A DNA stretch of 64,000 nucleotides from Druceiella hillmani (GCA_039881145.1 JAYKKI010000013.1:38273501-38337500), one strand, 5' to 3'. Shown: positions 22,091-35,038, counted from the first letter of the stretch. The notes: generated by a model from the sequence alone, not told the origin. Numbers and translations are program-made.

Positions 22091-25000
22091 TATGCTTTAT
22101 GGGATTTATATTGATAATATTAATTGCAATTTGCGATCTATTTTTAAAATATAAATTGCAGAATCAATTATCAAAAACTACGACAATTGAGTAAGTTTTA
22201 ATTCAACACATATTATCTATGTAAAATAAAATACTTAATATCATATTCAATAAGTTTTTAAAATATACTTTAGGGTCGAAAACAAACTGACCGAAGAAAT
22301 TTTGTAATTTGTGGTAAGCACGTCTTATGTAACCTAAACTAATTCCGAAATTCAAATATACCTTTATGCGTTTAGCCTATGCTCCTATATTATACACAAA
22401 ATTACTTCATTCAAATCCCGCGCAGATCCACTTGCGTTCCATCCCCCTCCCCGTTCTCTTTCCACACCCACGTATTCCTGCAGCCCGCCGCTGTGCACTT
22501 TTCTTTTAGCGGAGACTTAGTTTCATTTCCTGTGTAATTTTCATCATCAAAACTTCAGATGTGTTTGAGATATCACGATGAAATAAAAACTAAGGTAGTT
22601 CCATCGTTACTATCTATAACTTGTGTAATGTCAATAACTTCATTAATTCTCTAGTTAAATTCATTCAAACAGATAAAATTTAAAAGAATTTAAAAAGAAA
22701 AATGCTAAAAAGATCAACGTACATTTCAATTTTATTCATCTTTTGATAAGGAAATAAACTACTAAATATCTGTGTCATATGTACTATTAAATATCTGTGA
22801 CAAATTAAATTTGGTCTGTTAGACAATCATAAAAACTTAATATTATGTTAGACTCAAAACATAATAAGAAGTTTTTTCAATTTTGTTATTACCTACAAAG
22901 TATATCCAACGGATATAAACGACACGAGCTCCTGAACAACAGATATAACGGATATAAATGACACGAGCTTCTAAACGTATTATGAGTTTCGTCATTTTTG
23001 TAAGTGGATCGACTACTACAAACTTTTGAAATGTCCGTAACGTTTATCGTTTGTGTTTCAAAGGGAACATGGAATGTGAAGTGAATATTTATTTAAGTAA
23101 AACTAGCAGGAATTTTTCTAGACAAAGTGGTCCTATTTACTAAATTATATGTATAAAAACAAAAAAAAATTATGACGGTCGCCAGTTACATAACTGGTAA
23201 CCTTCATATATTTTTCTGTCGTCATGGTCGTAATAAATTAGTGCCAAATAATTTATGTCCCAACTAACTAAGAAAGGTTTTTTCGCAAATAAAAAATTTA
23301 AGTAGACAAAATTATTGATTATTAGTATTTCGTTTTTATAATTTTTGATAACAAATAATTTAAAAAACGAGTATACGATTAGATAACTGGATAAATCTTA
23401 GATCAAGACTATATGTCATTTTTTTGAACTTTTTCAAAACTTTGGATTGATATCATTCTAATGTTATAAAGGTACAGTGAAATAGCATTGAAGTTTAACT
23501 TTCAGTATTCCACGATGAGTATGTTTTTATAAAGCAAATTTAATTTTTTTATTTATTTATCTGCTTTCGATAAGAGGAGCATAAGACTAAACTTTGTCTT
23601 TGTCTTTAAGATTTAATTTTGAACAGAATAATATAAGTAGGAGATATAAATAACATACTTATTGATTTTCATATAAATGAGGGTATATATAATTTATCAC
23701 TATGCAAAATTTTAAGTTTTCACATCAAGCGGTTTTCGAGAAAAGCTGCTGAAAAAGACGGATAGACGAACCAGTGGATGATTTTATGAATATTCATTAT
23801 TTCCTTTTTTAGGCACGGAACCAACAAATAAAATAATTAAAGTTAATGACAAAATTATTGATTTTTATTGAAAAAATATCAATTCATTCGAATATCTTCT
23901 TTTTTATACCCCGTAAATTTGACACAACTGATGCCGACTAAAAGAATCGTAACAATAACAATTGTAGCTATTTATTAAATATTTGAGTAGAAATATTTCC
24001 TGAGTTGTCCAGTAGTTAATCACAATGTTTTCTTTGGCCCAATTTTCCAAATAATTTTTTTGGAATTTCATCTTTACTTAGGATGAAAGTACACATTTCA
24101 AATTGATTTAATTTTTCTATATTAGCCTTTAATTGGAAAAACATATTAGAATTCAATGCTTAATTTTTTCAGTGTTGCGTGGATGTCCTAAGATGAGTAA
24201 TAAATTAATTTCCATAGGATTGTAATACAGTCATATCGGTTTTTTTTTAAAGTACGGTTAATTATTGTTAATTTTTAAAGTTAAATTCGCAAAAATCCCT
24301 GCATTTATTTTGAAGACTTCAACGTTTAAATTTCGGACTGATTTCATTATATCTTCATCGATCGTCGTCCACAAGCACCAAATTAAAAATGGCCTTCATA
24401 TCGGTACAAAACTAACACAAAAATCCAAAATTAAGTTGAAATCTGAGGTAGGGTTGTAGGTAGACGGAATTGATCTGGTAGTTTGATATGAAACCGGGAT
24501 CTCAAAATAAAGAACACAATTGATACATATTTTAGAAAAAACCGTTCAAAATACTAAAGTTTCATATAAAAAGTGTACATTTGTATCGATAATAAAAGTG
24601 ACATTAATTAAATGATAAACGTTTTCCTCGTGTGACATAGATGAGTTCGTTCCCAAGTACAACGTCGTAAAACCGGTAATTAAATTTCTGGTCGAAATCA
24701 CCTAGATGATGCTGTGTTTATCCGCCGGAAAATAAAATTTCCCTTAAGGAAATTTGTTCCGCAAAAAGGTTTGGTACCTTTTTTTTACCTCAGCTATGTA
24801 TCTTTAAATAACTTAAATGCAAAATTATTTCTTTTCCTACACTGCCACCATTATTTTTCCTTGTGTGTATATGGTATGAGTAATTGAAAAAAATAAAAAT
24901 TTAAGCGTCTGACATTTGCGGCATTTACTGTTAACCTAAAGACAGGGCAACAATAAATGTTAAAGAAAAAGTATTAGGTACTTTTTTAACTTGACTTAGT

Positions 25001-26782
25001 TATGTTCATATTTCTTTGTAACCCATACAACCATGTTTTCGAATTTGTAGGAAACGTTAATTTCATTTAACTTTTATGTAAACTATTGACATTAAAATAT
25101 TTATTCCTGTACGACACAAGTAAAATTACAATAGTTCATATAATTAAGACATTAAATATATTTTTAAATATGCGAAGTGAGGGAAAGTTATTAATGGTTA
25201 TTAAATAAGTTAATTTTAACCTAATAATCAAACCGTTGCTTTAAATGCGATAAAACATATATCACTTCTTCACTCCCTCTTCTTTCTGTTTTTTTTTCTC
25301 CATTTCACTCTCCCCCTCCCTACCTTCTCTGAGAGAAGGAAAGAGTGGAGATTAATGAAATTTTTATGTAATTTTGAATTTCGTTTTCTGGAAAAACGTC
25401 ATTTAACTAATTATTTAGTGCTCTATTTAATTAACGAATAAACATCATAGCGATCAAATTTAAATGTAGTAATATCTATAATATAATATAATCTAATTAT
25501 ATTATATGAATATATAATATAATCTTCCAACATATCTACGAATATGTTTTGCACACTGTGGATCCAAATTTTACCATTAACTATATTAATACGTCCAAAT
25601 AACCTATACACTCATGGATATTTCTATATCGTTATCAACGGACCTTTATCTATGACTCTTTTTATTATCTATGACCGTTGCCCGCTAATAGGGGTAATGT
25701 ATAGTGATGGAAATTCATGACTTCCCATAAAATTAAGAAGTCTTTCAACGCAATCTTTATTTAAAAATATGATCCTCCTAGATTTTTTAAGGTTTACATT
25801 TGTCTACAGTTATGAATTACATTACTTTTGTGTTAATTACTTGAAATATCAAGTTTCAGCGAAAGACAAATATAAATATTAAATAAATAATTTAAAATAA
25901 AATTTCTTTACCTTTTTTGAACGGCTGTCATAATATTTTAACTTTAATTTTACGACGTTCTATAGGGAACCTTTACCGTATCAATTTGAAAAAAAAAAAA
26001 ACACAAAATTAAAAATGTCTAATTGTAATTTTTTTAAATAGATTGCATTACAAGAAATTTTAATTTTTTTGCTCATTCTTTGTCACTTTTGCAACCAAAG
26101 AAAGCAAAATTTTCATAATCCAAACATAGTTTAAAATGTAATCAAGGGTATATAAAAAAACAAAAACATAAAACTATCAAAAATATAATGCCAAAACATT
26201 TTGAAATAACTGATGCTTATCGGCACCAGTAATCTTTTACGTATTAACCATTACAAATGTAAGGCAATGCTTATATCCCGCAAACAAATGACTGATGGAT
26301 AACTGATGCAGGCCTATCTTTCGGTAATAATTACATAGTAATCATTACATTTCATGCGTTATGAGAACTGGCATTTAAATGTCCTTTCTTAAATTTGTAG
26401 TTATCATTTGGAGCCAGTTTTCTTTGTACAAAATAATAAAAAAAAGTAGTAAATCTCTTTGTCAATGACTAAAATTGTTATTAACTTAACTACAAAAATA
26501 GCAGATACAGCATTAGTAAACAAAGTTTTTTTATATTCGCATAAAACCCTTAAAGTAAATATTGAACTAAATTGGCCTAATATAGAGTTGTGCAAAGTAT
26601 TTTTAGACCTTAGCAAATAATTTACTTGTACTATTCTAGTTTCTGCGCTATCGCCACCTTTATTTTAGTCATATATGGTTTCTAATATAGATGCCGGGCT
26701 TCCAGAAGCCACAAGTTACCTGTGAGGTCGAATATATTTAGATCAGAGATCGTGTGTTAAATTTAAGTGTATTTTAATGTAG

Positions 26783-26785
<3 letters not shown>
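22091..26785. other. Long AT-rich stretch with minor repeats
   Basis: AACGGATATAAA-GACACGAGCT occurs at 22909 and 22947 (period 38). A pyrimidine-rich, less AT-rich patch lies at about 22420-22510, and another CT-rich patch at 25260-25340. No coding motif, hairpin of note or transposon signature was recognised. Confidence 0.45.

Positions 26786-26815
<30 letters not shown>
26786..26815. repeat. (AT)n microsatellite
   Basis: A pure AT run flanked by AGGTGTA on the left and a related inverted TGCACCTA just to the right. Confidence 0.95.
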
Positions 26816-26817
<2 letters not shown>

Positions 26818-27666
26818 TATGCACCTATATATCATTTTTGCGGTGCTAATTCTACAGCTTGCATTTGCTCGTATGCATGTTTTTAATGCATCTGTTATTA
26901 TATACTCAAAATTAAGCTGAACCTTTTATGTTTTACTAAGCGTAAAGCAAAAACCAGAAAAAGGATCACAGAACCGAATTTAATAAAAAAAAACCATGTA
27001 CGTATTTCAACTAATATCGCGTAAAATGCTATATGCGATAAAGAACTCACTACACTTATAATAAAGAACAACGGTATCCGTACGTCGTTTCAAGTGAAGT
27101 TACTTTATTTATCATTACTAATATAGACTTCCTCGCCCAATATATATTCAATCATACCTAATGCAATTATGTAGGGAAAGGGCAATTTAAACCTTATTTT
27201 CGTGAAGGTCTCAAAAATAATTATAGTTAGCATCTTTATTACAGTTTTTCTACAACATCGAGTAGGTTTCTAGAAATGGATCTGACATATTTTTTAACTC
27301 TATTGTCCCAAAATATCTCAGAAAGTATACTACATAAAATTGTGAGAAAAATTATTTTAAGACTCTTATGAGAAGTTTTAATTATTTTTTTCGAATATTT
27401 AAATTGCAAACCCAAATTTCTACATAATATTTTTCAATGACAGCGAGTAAGGTATATGCGAGTTAATATACTTTATAAAAAAAGAAATTTAAAATTTCTA
27501 TTTCAAGTGATTTTTGTGAAAAATGACTGGCAGACTGATCGAGGGACACAAAGTAAATTTTTAAAAGTTCCATTTTTCCTTTCAAGGGATGAAATAAGAG
27601 AAAAAACACAATATAATTATTTAAAATCATACGGTGTATTGCGCGTAGTTACGAATTTGCTACAAT
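26816..27666. other. AT-rich sequence, nothing recognised
   Basis: The frame starting at 27456 runs rightwards into the repeat tract at 27667 and has no recognisable domain before it. Confidence 0.5.
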
Positions 27667-27890
27667 CACACAAATATGCGCACACACATACATACATACA
27701 CATGCACACACATGCGCACAAATACGCGCGCACACGTGCGCACAGACGCACACACACACGTGCACAAACGCCCGCACGAACACGCACGCACACGCGCACA
27801 CACAAGCCAACGCACGCGCCCATATACACCAAACACACACACACACACACACATATATATTTATATATATATATATATATATATATAAAT

Positions 27891-27954
<64 letters not shown>

Positions 27955-27979
27955 ATATATATATATATATATATATATA
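27667..27979. repeat. Compound (CA)n-rich and (AT)n tract
   Basis: 27667-27853 is CA-rich with many CG steps (ACACACGTGCGCACA type), and 27853-27979 is AT with a few interruptions. The whole is largely alternating purine and pyrimidine. At least five overlapping frames on both strands, including one of 174 codons, are products of this low complexity and are not genes. Confidence 0.95.
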
Positions 27980-29223
27980 GTTTTTATATATGCTAAAAGT
28001 ATTTGACATTAAGTCACAAAAATAGGTTTTGAATAAGGGTGAAAACAATTTTATGTTTCGAAATTTCATTCTTAATAGAGAAACATCTTTTATCAAAACT
28101 TCTAATAATTCTCGAATAATATATCAAGTAATAAACCTTTTATTCATTCTTTTATTTACTAGCACAAGCAAATAATACTGTACAGTAACATCTTAGCCAT
28201 AACAATATATATAAGTATAAAAATTTATTTAGCATAATTTATAAATTTTCAGTGAAATTTTTCAGGACATTTCCGTCAACTCTAAACATATAATTGAATG
28301 TATATTTATAGTATTTATAAAACCACGTGTTTAACATATATAATATATAAGGTTAAGGAATTTTTAAATTTATTATTTTATTTTAATTGAAAATAACGAA
28401 TTAATTCTCTAAAAAGAAGCAATTGTATAAAACACTCACTTGCAGCAAAAGAGTAATTGTATAAAACACCACATACTTGCAATCAAACACACCTCCCACC
28501 CACCTCCGCAAGTAATCCAGTAACGAAACCGAACACACGTCTATCACGTGCGCTGATTGCGACAAGTAAACACGTGAATACGACAGCCGATGTTACTAAG
28601 CGCTAAACTACTTTGATGTGTGCACGAAAACCATCATCCAAATTATCACCTAACGGCACGCAACATAAATATGTGAACGCATAACGATAGTTGGACATGT
28701 TAGATTTTGTCGTGCAAAGTTCATTGTGAGAGACGTATGTTGGGTCACAAACCTACACATAAAATTATAGTTAAAAATAACATTACGTGCACAACCGATA
28801 GTACACAGATGAGAGGGCTGAAAAGGTGGAGTGGAATTTAAATACTAAGTGCCGTAATGTAGTGGACGTTTATTTAACAATTACCGAAATAACAGACGAT
28901 TTTTCAAACAAGTTTAATTTAATTATAACATTAACGCTATCATATAAGACATAATTACAAAAAAATTAAATTGAATATGGAAACGGTTTTCGAAACATGG
29001 TCCGAAAAGATGATTAAAAATAAATTTTGCATTAAGCAAAAAGTAAACTTAAAAAACTTTAAGAAATAATTGAATTGACATTCAGTCGCTTTTTTTAGTT
29101 TAACTTAATTTAGCTTATTGTTAAAGAAAACTTAGTGCTATGTTATAACATATTTAGATATTCATATCCTTTTACACTTTGAACGGTATTATATAATTTA
29201 ATATAAATTCGCATTAATACATT

Positions 29224-29227
<4 letters not shown>
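27980..29227. other. Intergenic-like sequence with one less AT-rich island
   Basis: A block with AATTGTATAAAACAC is duplicated around 28420 and 28455. The region 28480-28830 is richer in G, C and CpG than its flanks and contains two CACGTG E-boxes near 28547 and 28573. No exon-like frame was recognised. Confidence 0.4.

Positions 29228-29273
<46 letters not shown>
29228..29273. repeat. (AT)n microsatellite
   Basis: The AT tract is preceded by CATTATCATAT. The inverted sequence ATATGATAATG lies about 25 bases past its end, so the tract sits in the loop of a short inverted repeat. Confidence 0.95.
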
Positions 29274-29276
<3 letters not shown>

Positions 29277-29344
29277 TATCGTATGTATATATACATACAT
29301 ATGATAATGTATATTTATAAATATATATCCCACAATGAAATCAA

Positions 29345-29620
29345 GGAAAAGATACCAGCAATACATAAACATCTTCCAAGACGGCTTGTCTCCGTTGAAG
29401 ATTACGACCATAATCTTCTAAAGGTTCAAGTTAACCCTCTAAACAAATTCTACACACTTACATACAATGTCAGATCCCTAGGAAGACCTGAACGCCTAAC
29501 TGAACTAAATGAAGCATTATGTCTTTGGAGGAGGCCTTGCAAATATGTGTGAGGTGTGGAGACCTGTGTGCCTGTGGAGAGGTTCTTGCAAATATGTAAA
29601 TAACGTTTACTTAAATTACA
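29345..29620 (+). pseudogene. RTE-like LINE endonuclease N-terminal fragment
   Basis: The LINE endonuclease nicks target DNA before reverse transcription. In the frame open from 29283 to 29552, LKVQVNPLNKFYTLTYNVRS (about 29424-29478) is followed by LGRPERLTELNEAL. TYNVRSL is the first conserved block of the apurinic-type endonuclease of these LINEs; its asparagine binds the metal-coordinating site. The similarity ends near 29520. The following DNA holds a direct repeat, with CTTGCAAATATGT at 29536 and 29585, so the fragment is cut or rearranged after about 25 conserved residues. The frame's first ATG lies in microsatellite-derived sequence and is not the original start. Confidence 0.7.
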
Positions 29621-29752
29621 TTATATATATATTAATTAATTTACTATGTACATAATATCCAAATTTGTGTAAAAAAATCGATTTTGCAAACTAAGATGTT
29701 TGTGAGGTATTAAAAGGCTTTTTTATTTTTATTTTATTATATATACACATAC

Positions 29753-29758
<6 letters not shown>

Positions 29759-29820
<62 letters not shown>
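29759..29820. repeat. (AT)n microsatellite
   Basis: A pure AT run of about 60 bases, preceded by ATACACATACATATACAT. Confidence 0.95.
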
Positions 29821-29822
<2 letters not shown>

Positions 29823-30477
29823 TTTTCGTTTGAACTATATATAAACATTGTGGCAAGCTCAGACCGTACAAAACTTGTGAAAACACGGTATCTATGGATT
29901 TATGATGTAAAATATACATAGGTGTTCATCAAATGTTTAAACATACGATTATTTCTGAAGAATAACCATTTATTCAGGATTATTTACACGTAGAATGTTA
30001 TATCTTTTATTTTATTTACGTTACAAATGGTGATTTTGCACTTCATAAAACACAAAATAACGTTTTCAAGAAAAAATTGTCTATTTGCACACAATCGCTT
30101 GCAAAGGCTGTATGTAAGCAACTGACGTTCATATATGTGCGTGCACACGATTTATTATGGACGTCATGTGTCTCTGCGTTTGTCCGTCTATTACAGTCGT
30201 TTTTCTCAGGTTTCTCAGTCTCAGGTCACTTTGACGTAGAAAATTGAGAGTTGGTTCTATGGTAAAGGACCTTAAATTGCATATATATTTATAGTTAACA
30301 CTCAAAAATATTTGTAAAAAAATAATAGAAGGACCAAAAGAAGCAATCGATTTTTTTGAGTCTCGTCCATCATGTGAAGTATCGATTAAAAATCAAGTTT
30401 AAAGGTTTGAAAATTTTTTTGGGAATTTTATGTGAATATATCATATATAATGTTCACAAAAATCTTACAATGTCATT
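29821..30477. other. Unclassified sequence, possible repeat relic
   Basis: The block CTCTGCGTTTGTCCGTCTATTA near 30173, followed by an AAAATTGAGAGTTGG-like segment, resembles the CTGTC-rich leader of repeat family A, but the match is loose. Nothing else was recognised. Confidence 0.25.
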
Positions 30478-30645
30478 TTAAATATGGTCTCTATTTTAAC
30501 TATCGTTTTAACTATGGTCACTATTTTAACTGTTGTCCTTATTTTAACCAAATACCCGTTTTTAATATGGTCCTCATTTTACCTAAGATCCCCATTTTAA
30601 CTACGGTCCTTATTTTAACTATGGCCCTCCTTAACTATGGCATAA
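30478..30645. repeat. Minisatellite, 18 bp unit
   Basis: About nine copies of a unit like TATTTTAACTATGGTCCT. Because the unit is a multiple of three, a frame (30432-30662) stays open through it; this is not a gene. Confidence 0.9.
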
Positions 30646-30904
30646 CTACTTCTAAAATCTAAATCTAAAGTAAAATATACTTATTTTTTTTAATTTAACG
30701 ATATTACAAACATATTTCATTTATATTTATTTCAAATTATTTCAGCATTCAGGAAACACTGGTTTTTTCGCTAAAGTTTAAATTAGGAAAATAACAAAAT
30801 GATAAATACAAACCTCTTAGTAGTATATCTTCCCGTGGAAGTAATGTTGGTAAAACCGAAATCCACATTTTAAGACTTTAACTACAGAATTAGTTTTCTT
30901 TTTA

Positions 30905-30942
30905 AAATCATTTCACGAAGGTAGACCTTCGTAAAGTGATTT
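30905..30942. repeat. Short inverted repeat
   Basis: Arms 30905-30922 and 30925-30942 pair with two mismatches; the core is CACGAAGGT with ACCTTCGT. Confidence 0.75.
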
Positions 30943-32078
30943 AATTCTCAATTCTATTCGTATATACAATGACATGAACTCAAACAAAGGTAACGTTAAT
31001 TCCACCCTTGCCCAAAACAATAGTTTAGGAGTGTACCCTCCTCAAATAACTTATTGATACATTTCAAAACGTACCCATAACTCCATCTTTGTCTCTTAGT
31101 TTCTAATAAATAACTACAAAGCAAGAAACAGAGGAAACTTTGCAGACTACCCACATAATCAAACGGTCATTTCAATTCAATTTGTCTTTTGTCTTTGATC
31201 TTCAACTATTTCATTGCATGGTAAGGGTTAGTTGGAGCAAAGACATATTTACTGTATATACTTATACAAATACAAAATCGAAGCTACGATATATAGTTAA
31301 GATGCAATACATAAGACCTTTGAATTAATTTCGGTATTTTGTGGGTAGTTGGGGAGAATTGGAATTATATTTTCCAATTAATTACAGATAGTGTGCAAAT
31401 GTTTTGTACCATACTTATTAATTTCTTAATTTAATTAATAATATAAAAATTGTATTTATTACTTTCTTAATTTAATTAATAATGTAAAAATGGCACCCTA
31501 TAAGTTTGGTTTAGAGTATCATTTTTAATACTGTGCAGGACGATGATATTAAAAAAGACTTTTAGGCTATCAAGATGAACACGCATAAGATAAAAACATT
31601 TTGTCTTGACATTTACGAGTTAGATATTCATAACTTAAAATTAATATAAAAAAAACATCTGTCCGAAATGATAAGATTATGAATTCTTGAGTAATACATA
31701 GAATTATGTTTCTATTAATATTATCTCCGCTCGCGTGAATTTTTACCGTGGTATATACCACATTTAAATTATTTATTAATAGTGATATCCAAATTTTAGT
31801 TAATGCTTTAATTTAATTTTTTTGTATCAGCGTCTTCTGTTTGTCTATGAGAGGCTTTCACTTCCCAATTAAATAAGATGGGAACTTGAAATTTACGTTG
31901 TTATCCCAAAACTGAAAATTTTATTTAAAGTTTCGTTTTCCTTGTAATCTTCATAATTGTCCACATTTTGTTAAAGTGTTCTTTGACAATTTTCTGTCGT
32001 TTAATTATATTAAAAACCAAAATGCGTTATTGTATATTTTACAAAATTCACAACTGCGTTTTACGTAATTTTCTCATA
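30943..32078. other. AT-rich sequence with a local duplication
   Basis: CTTAATTTAATTAATAAT is repeated in tandem around 31424 and 31472. The part near 31000-31210 is less AT rich and shares a 21-mer with 20.2 kb. No gene was recognised. Confidence 0.4.
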
Positions 32079-32080
32079 TT

Positions 32081-32145
<65 letters not shown>
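32079..32145. repeat. (AT)n microsatellite
   Basis: An AT run with a single ACAT interruption. Confidence 0.95.
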
Positions 32146-32148
<3 letters not shown>

Positions 32149-33000
32149 TCCGATATAAATTTCAAATATTTCGAAACGTTTAAGTATATTAAGCCAAAAT
32201 AGGCTTTAGTTTAAATACATTTTTCCAAAATTTTTCCAAACATCACTACAAGCTATACTTTAAAACAAAGTCTCTATTTAACATTGTAAACCTCATAAAT
32301 ATATATTTGAAAAAAATATGTAATATAAGCAAACATAAAGATCAAATTACCTTTTATAAGTATATTAAATCACATAATTTTGTTAAACTGTTGTATTATA
32401 ACCCATATTATACAGCGGTAAAAAATGAAACATAAGAAAATCAATTTCAAATATTTTAACCCAGGAAATATATTTTAACATGGTGTCAGCATATTCTGTT
32501 CGTATAAAAGTGTAACTTAGAAACCACTGACCGTTATAAATCATTAAAGATACCGTGAGCTAAACTTTGAAAACTATTCATTTAGTTAAAAAAAGACACA
32601 TCAATATGTCATTTCCTCAACTATTAATAAAAAATATAAAAGTTATTATAAAAATTAATCTCATAAACCCTATATGCTTAACTAATAAAAATGTCTAAGT
32701 AAATAAATTAGCATCGATGAAAAAGATTTTTCACTTTAATTACATTTTAATAAAAACAAAGAAGCGATTATAAATATCAAGATTTTAATTGATTTGCATA
32801 AAAGAGTGTATAAATAAAAAATTCACAAATAATATTTAAAAACAAATTAAAAGCCGAAGGCAAAATAAGAAACGGAACTGAAAAATAAAACATTAATTTT
32901 ATTTTACTCAATACATTTATAATTTATTTTTATTCCGTAGCCATATCTACAAGGTGGATAAATATATTTTCCACTCTTACCCAAGGATCGAATGCCAAAG
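32146..33000. other. Very AT-rich sequence, nothing recognised
   Basis: No repeat, frame or motif of note was seen between the microsatellite and the GC-rich island. Confidence 0.5.
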
Positions 33001-33155
33001 ACGACTACACAAGAAATCCTTCAGCGTCACCGGAAACTCGAGAGAAACTCACCCGCTTCCGTTTCCGTTACCGCTGCCGACGACGTCGCTTCCTCTGGGA
33101 GGATACTGGCGTCGCGAAGGCTGACCTGAATCGCACTTGTAACCGCAGATAAGAT
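33001..33155 (-). other. GC-rich, exon-like island
   Basis: This is one of the sharpest composition shifts in the window: about 150 bases of balanced, CpG-containing sequence in very AT-rich DNA. On the minus strand a GTGAGT splice-donor-like site follows GGAAGCGG, so an exon could end at 33054. The frame before it reads QPSRRQYPPRGSDVVGSGNG and continues with a Gly/Asn/Ser run. A CAG acceptor could lie at 33127-33129, but its pyrimidine tract is poor. The plus strand also has a frame from ATG at 32992 (MPKTTTQEILQRHRKLERN and on to a stop at 33127), so strand and coding status are undecided. It could be a host exon, a promoter-proximal island or a transposon scrap. Confidence 0.3.
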
Positions 33156-33356
33156 TTACCGCCGTAAAAAGTCTTAACTTTGTGCCATTGAATTTTCTTC
33201 CAATAGTTTTCTCCTTATTTTTCTTTTGTCATTGAATATTTTGAAGCAAATTATGTAAGAGATCTATATTATATAACAGGTTTATAATTTATTTAGCCTT
33301 AACCAGGGTTAGGCAAATTACTTTGTAAAATAACAACTCTTATAGATAAAATATAC

Positions 33357-33415
33357 ATATAAATATACAGACGCAAATAATACTATTTGTATTATTTGCG
33401 TCTGTATATTTATAT
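33357..33415. repeat. Perfect 27 bp inverted repeat
   Basis: Arms 33357-33383 and 33389-33415 are exact inverted copies (core ACAGACGCAAATAATAC) with a 5-base loop. The ends are AT rich. Perfect pairing and a tiny loop argue for a recent palindrome rather than a microRNA. Confidence 0.9.
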
Positions 33416-34630
33416 ATTACCTCTACTTGATACAAATTTAATTAGGCTATATGAAACGCTGCGCATATCCAAAAAAAACTCTAATGACTATATAATATGC
33501 TTTGGATAAGTTTCAGAGGAAAATAGCGAAACTTCTATTTTTTTACTGCTCGCTTTCAATTATGCTACAAATACGAACTTTGCTTTAAATTTGTTAAAAA
33601 AAATATTACATTAAAAAAATAAAATCTTTAGTGAAACCAAAAATATACACACCGACTTTGTTATTCTTTATTAAAAAATTAATCGTAAAAAATATAATAA
33701 CAAAAAAAAATTAAAAAACATCCGGGAGAAAAGGAGTATGAATATTTTTTAGAAACGAAGGCAGAGAAAAACCGCTGAGCACAAAAAATGGAAATTTTTG
33801 AGAAATTAACTATTCAAATCAATAGGCTGCTATTCTGAGACTTAAGAAAAGGATATAAAAAAAAGAGTTATCAAAATCGATCAAGAATTACAGAATTACC
33901 TGTTGCTTGTCCTCAAAAATAATCATATATATTTACGTACATATGTATTGGTCAACGAAAGAAAACATATGATTTTTAATGACCAACTTAAATTATGATA
34001 AATAATTTTCAAAAAATAGAAATGGCTTCATTCTTTGTTGAAAGATCTCCTCTTTCTCAAAAATTATAATTTAATTAGAATAATTGCAAAATTATCCATA
34101 TTGTAATTATTTCCATAGTCAAAACTCGAGGTTAGTACGCTTGTCGATAACAATGCACAGCCTCTATAGACGTAGAGACTTAGTGTGTGATGAGCAGTTC
34201 AAGTTCAGCGTTCTGCGTCATCGTTTGTATGTGCGTAAACTGATTATAGTGTAAGTTAATGGTGTTCAATAATATAACAACAAAGATGTGGAAAACCTTT
34301 GCAAGGTGCAAAGGTTTTTTAACAGACTCTATTTGTAAAACTTTTAATAAGTGAATGTAACTAAACCAAGAAAAAATCAATGGAGGTAACAAGTGTTTAA
34401 AAATTTAAAAAAGTTCAATTATATCAAAAGTAAATAAAAGCTTTATTAAAGAACTTCTTTTATCTTAAGAAGAGTACATTAAGTAAAATTATCTGTAAAA
34501 AAATATTTACTTCATTATAAAAAAAATAATTTTAAAAGTAATAATTAAATTATTTTAAAACAAAAATTTGTAAAATTGAACTGGATTAGTATTATCTAAG
34601 AAACCTGAAAGAATTTAAATCTGAAAGATT
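33416..34630. other. AT-rich sequence, nothing recognised
   Basis: The minus frame 34180-34392 has no recognisable motif. No other structure was seen. Confidence 0.45.
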
Positions 34631-34719
34631 TGTTTTTTTACTAAACTCTGATACAAAAGGTAAAATAATACTTGAAAGATTTTATTTTACTTTTTGTATC
34701 AGAGTTTAGTAAAAAAACA
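34631..34719. repeat. 37 bp inverted repeat
   Basis: Arms 34631-34667 and 34684-34719 match with one difference (core ACTAAACTCTGATACAAAA). The 16-base loop contains the direct repeat GAAAGATTT, which also precedes the left arm. Confidence 0.88.
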
Positions 34720-34981
34720 TATTTTATATAAATATTTTAAAAGTTAAAAGCGTGAATTTATTTATTTATTGAATGCAGCATAAATACTGAGAATAATTAA
34801 TTAGAAGTCATATTTTAAGCGTTTTCCAAAATATTTCGTTTTTCAATTAACTAATTAAATTTTAAAACGGGGTAATAATGAATCTGAGTGATAATGTGAC
34901 AGTGATAATATTACTTTTGCATTTTGAAATGCAATAAAAATGTCCTTTGGTACCGAATTTGTTGGGGAACAATTTATCTCT

Positions 34982-35038
34982 ATTATTTTTTTTGTATATC
35001 CTATACGTGGAGAGTATAGGATATATAAAAAAAATAAT
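34982..35038. repeat. 25 bp inverted repeat
   Basis: Arms 34982-35006 and 35014-35038 (core GTATATCCTATAC) pair with at most one mismatch around a 7-base loop. It lies 260 bases from the previous hairpin. The minus frame 34862-35083 is a shadow of it. Confidence 0.88.

Noticed and set aside
27456..27980. Longest open frame in the window (174 codons) and several overlapping frames on both strands
   Set aside because: They exist because the CA and AT dinucleotide tracts contain no stops; composition is His/Thr/Tyr/Ile or Cys/Val only, with no unique domain.
33357..35038. Hairpins as microRNA precursors
   Set aside because: Pairing is near perfect with tiny loops and AT-rich arms and no bulges, which fits palindromes or MITE relics better.
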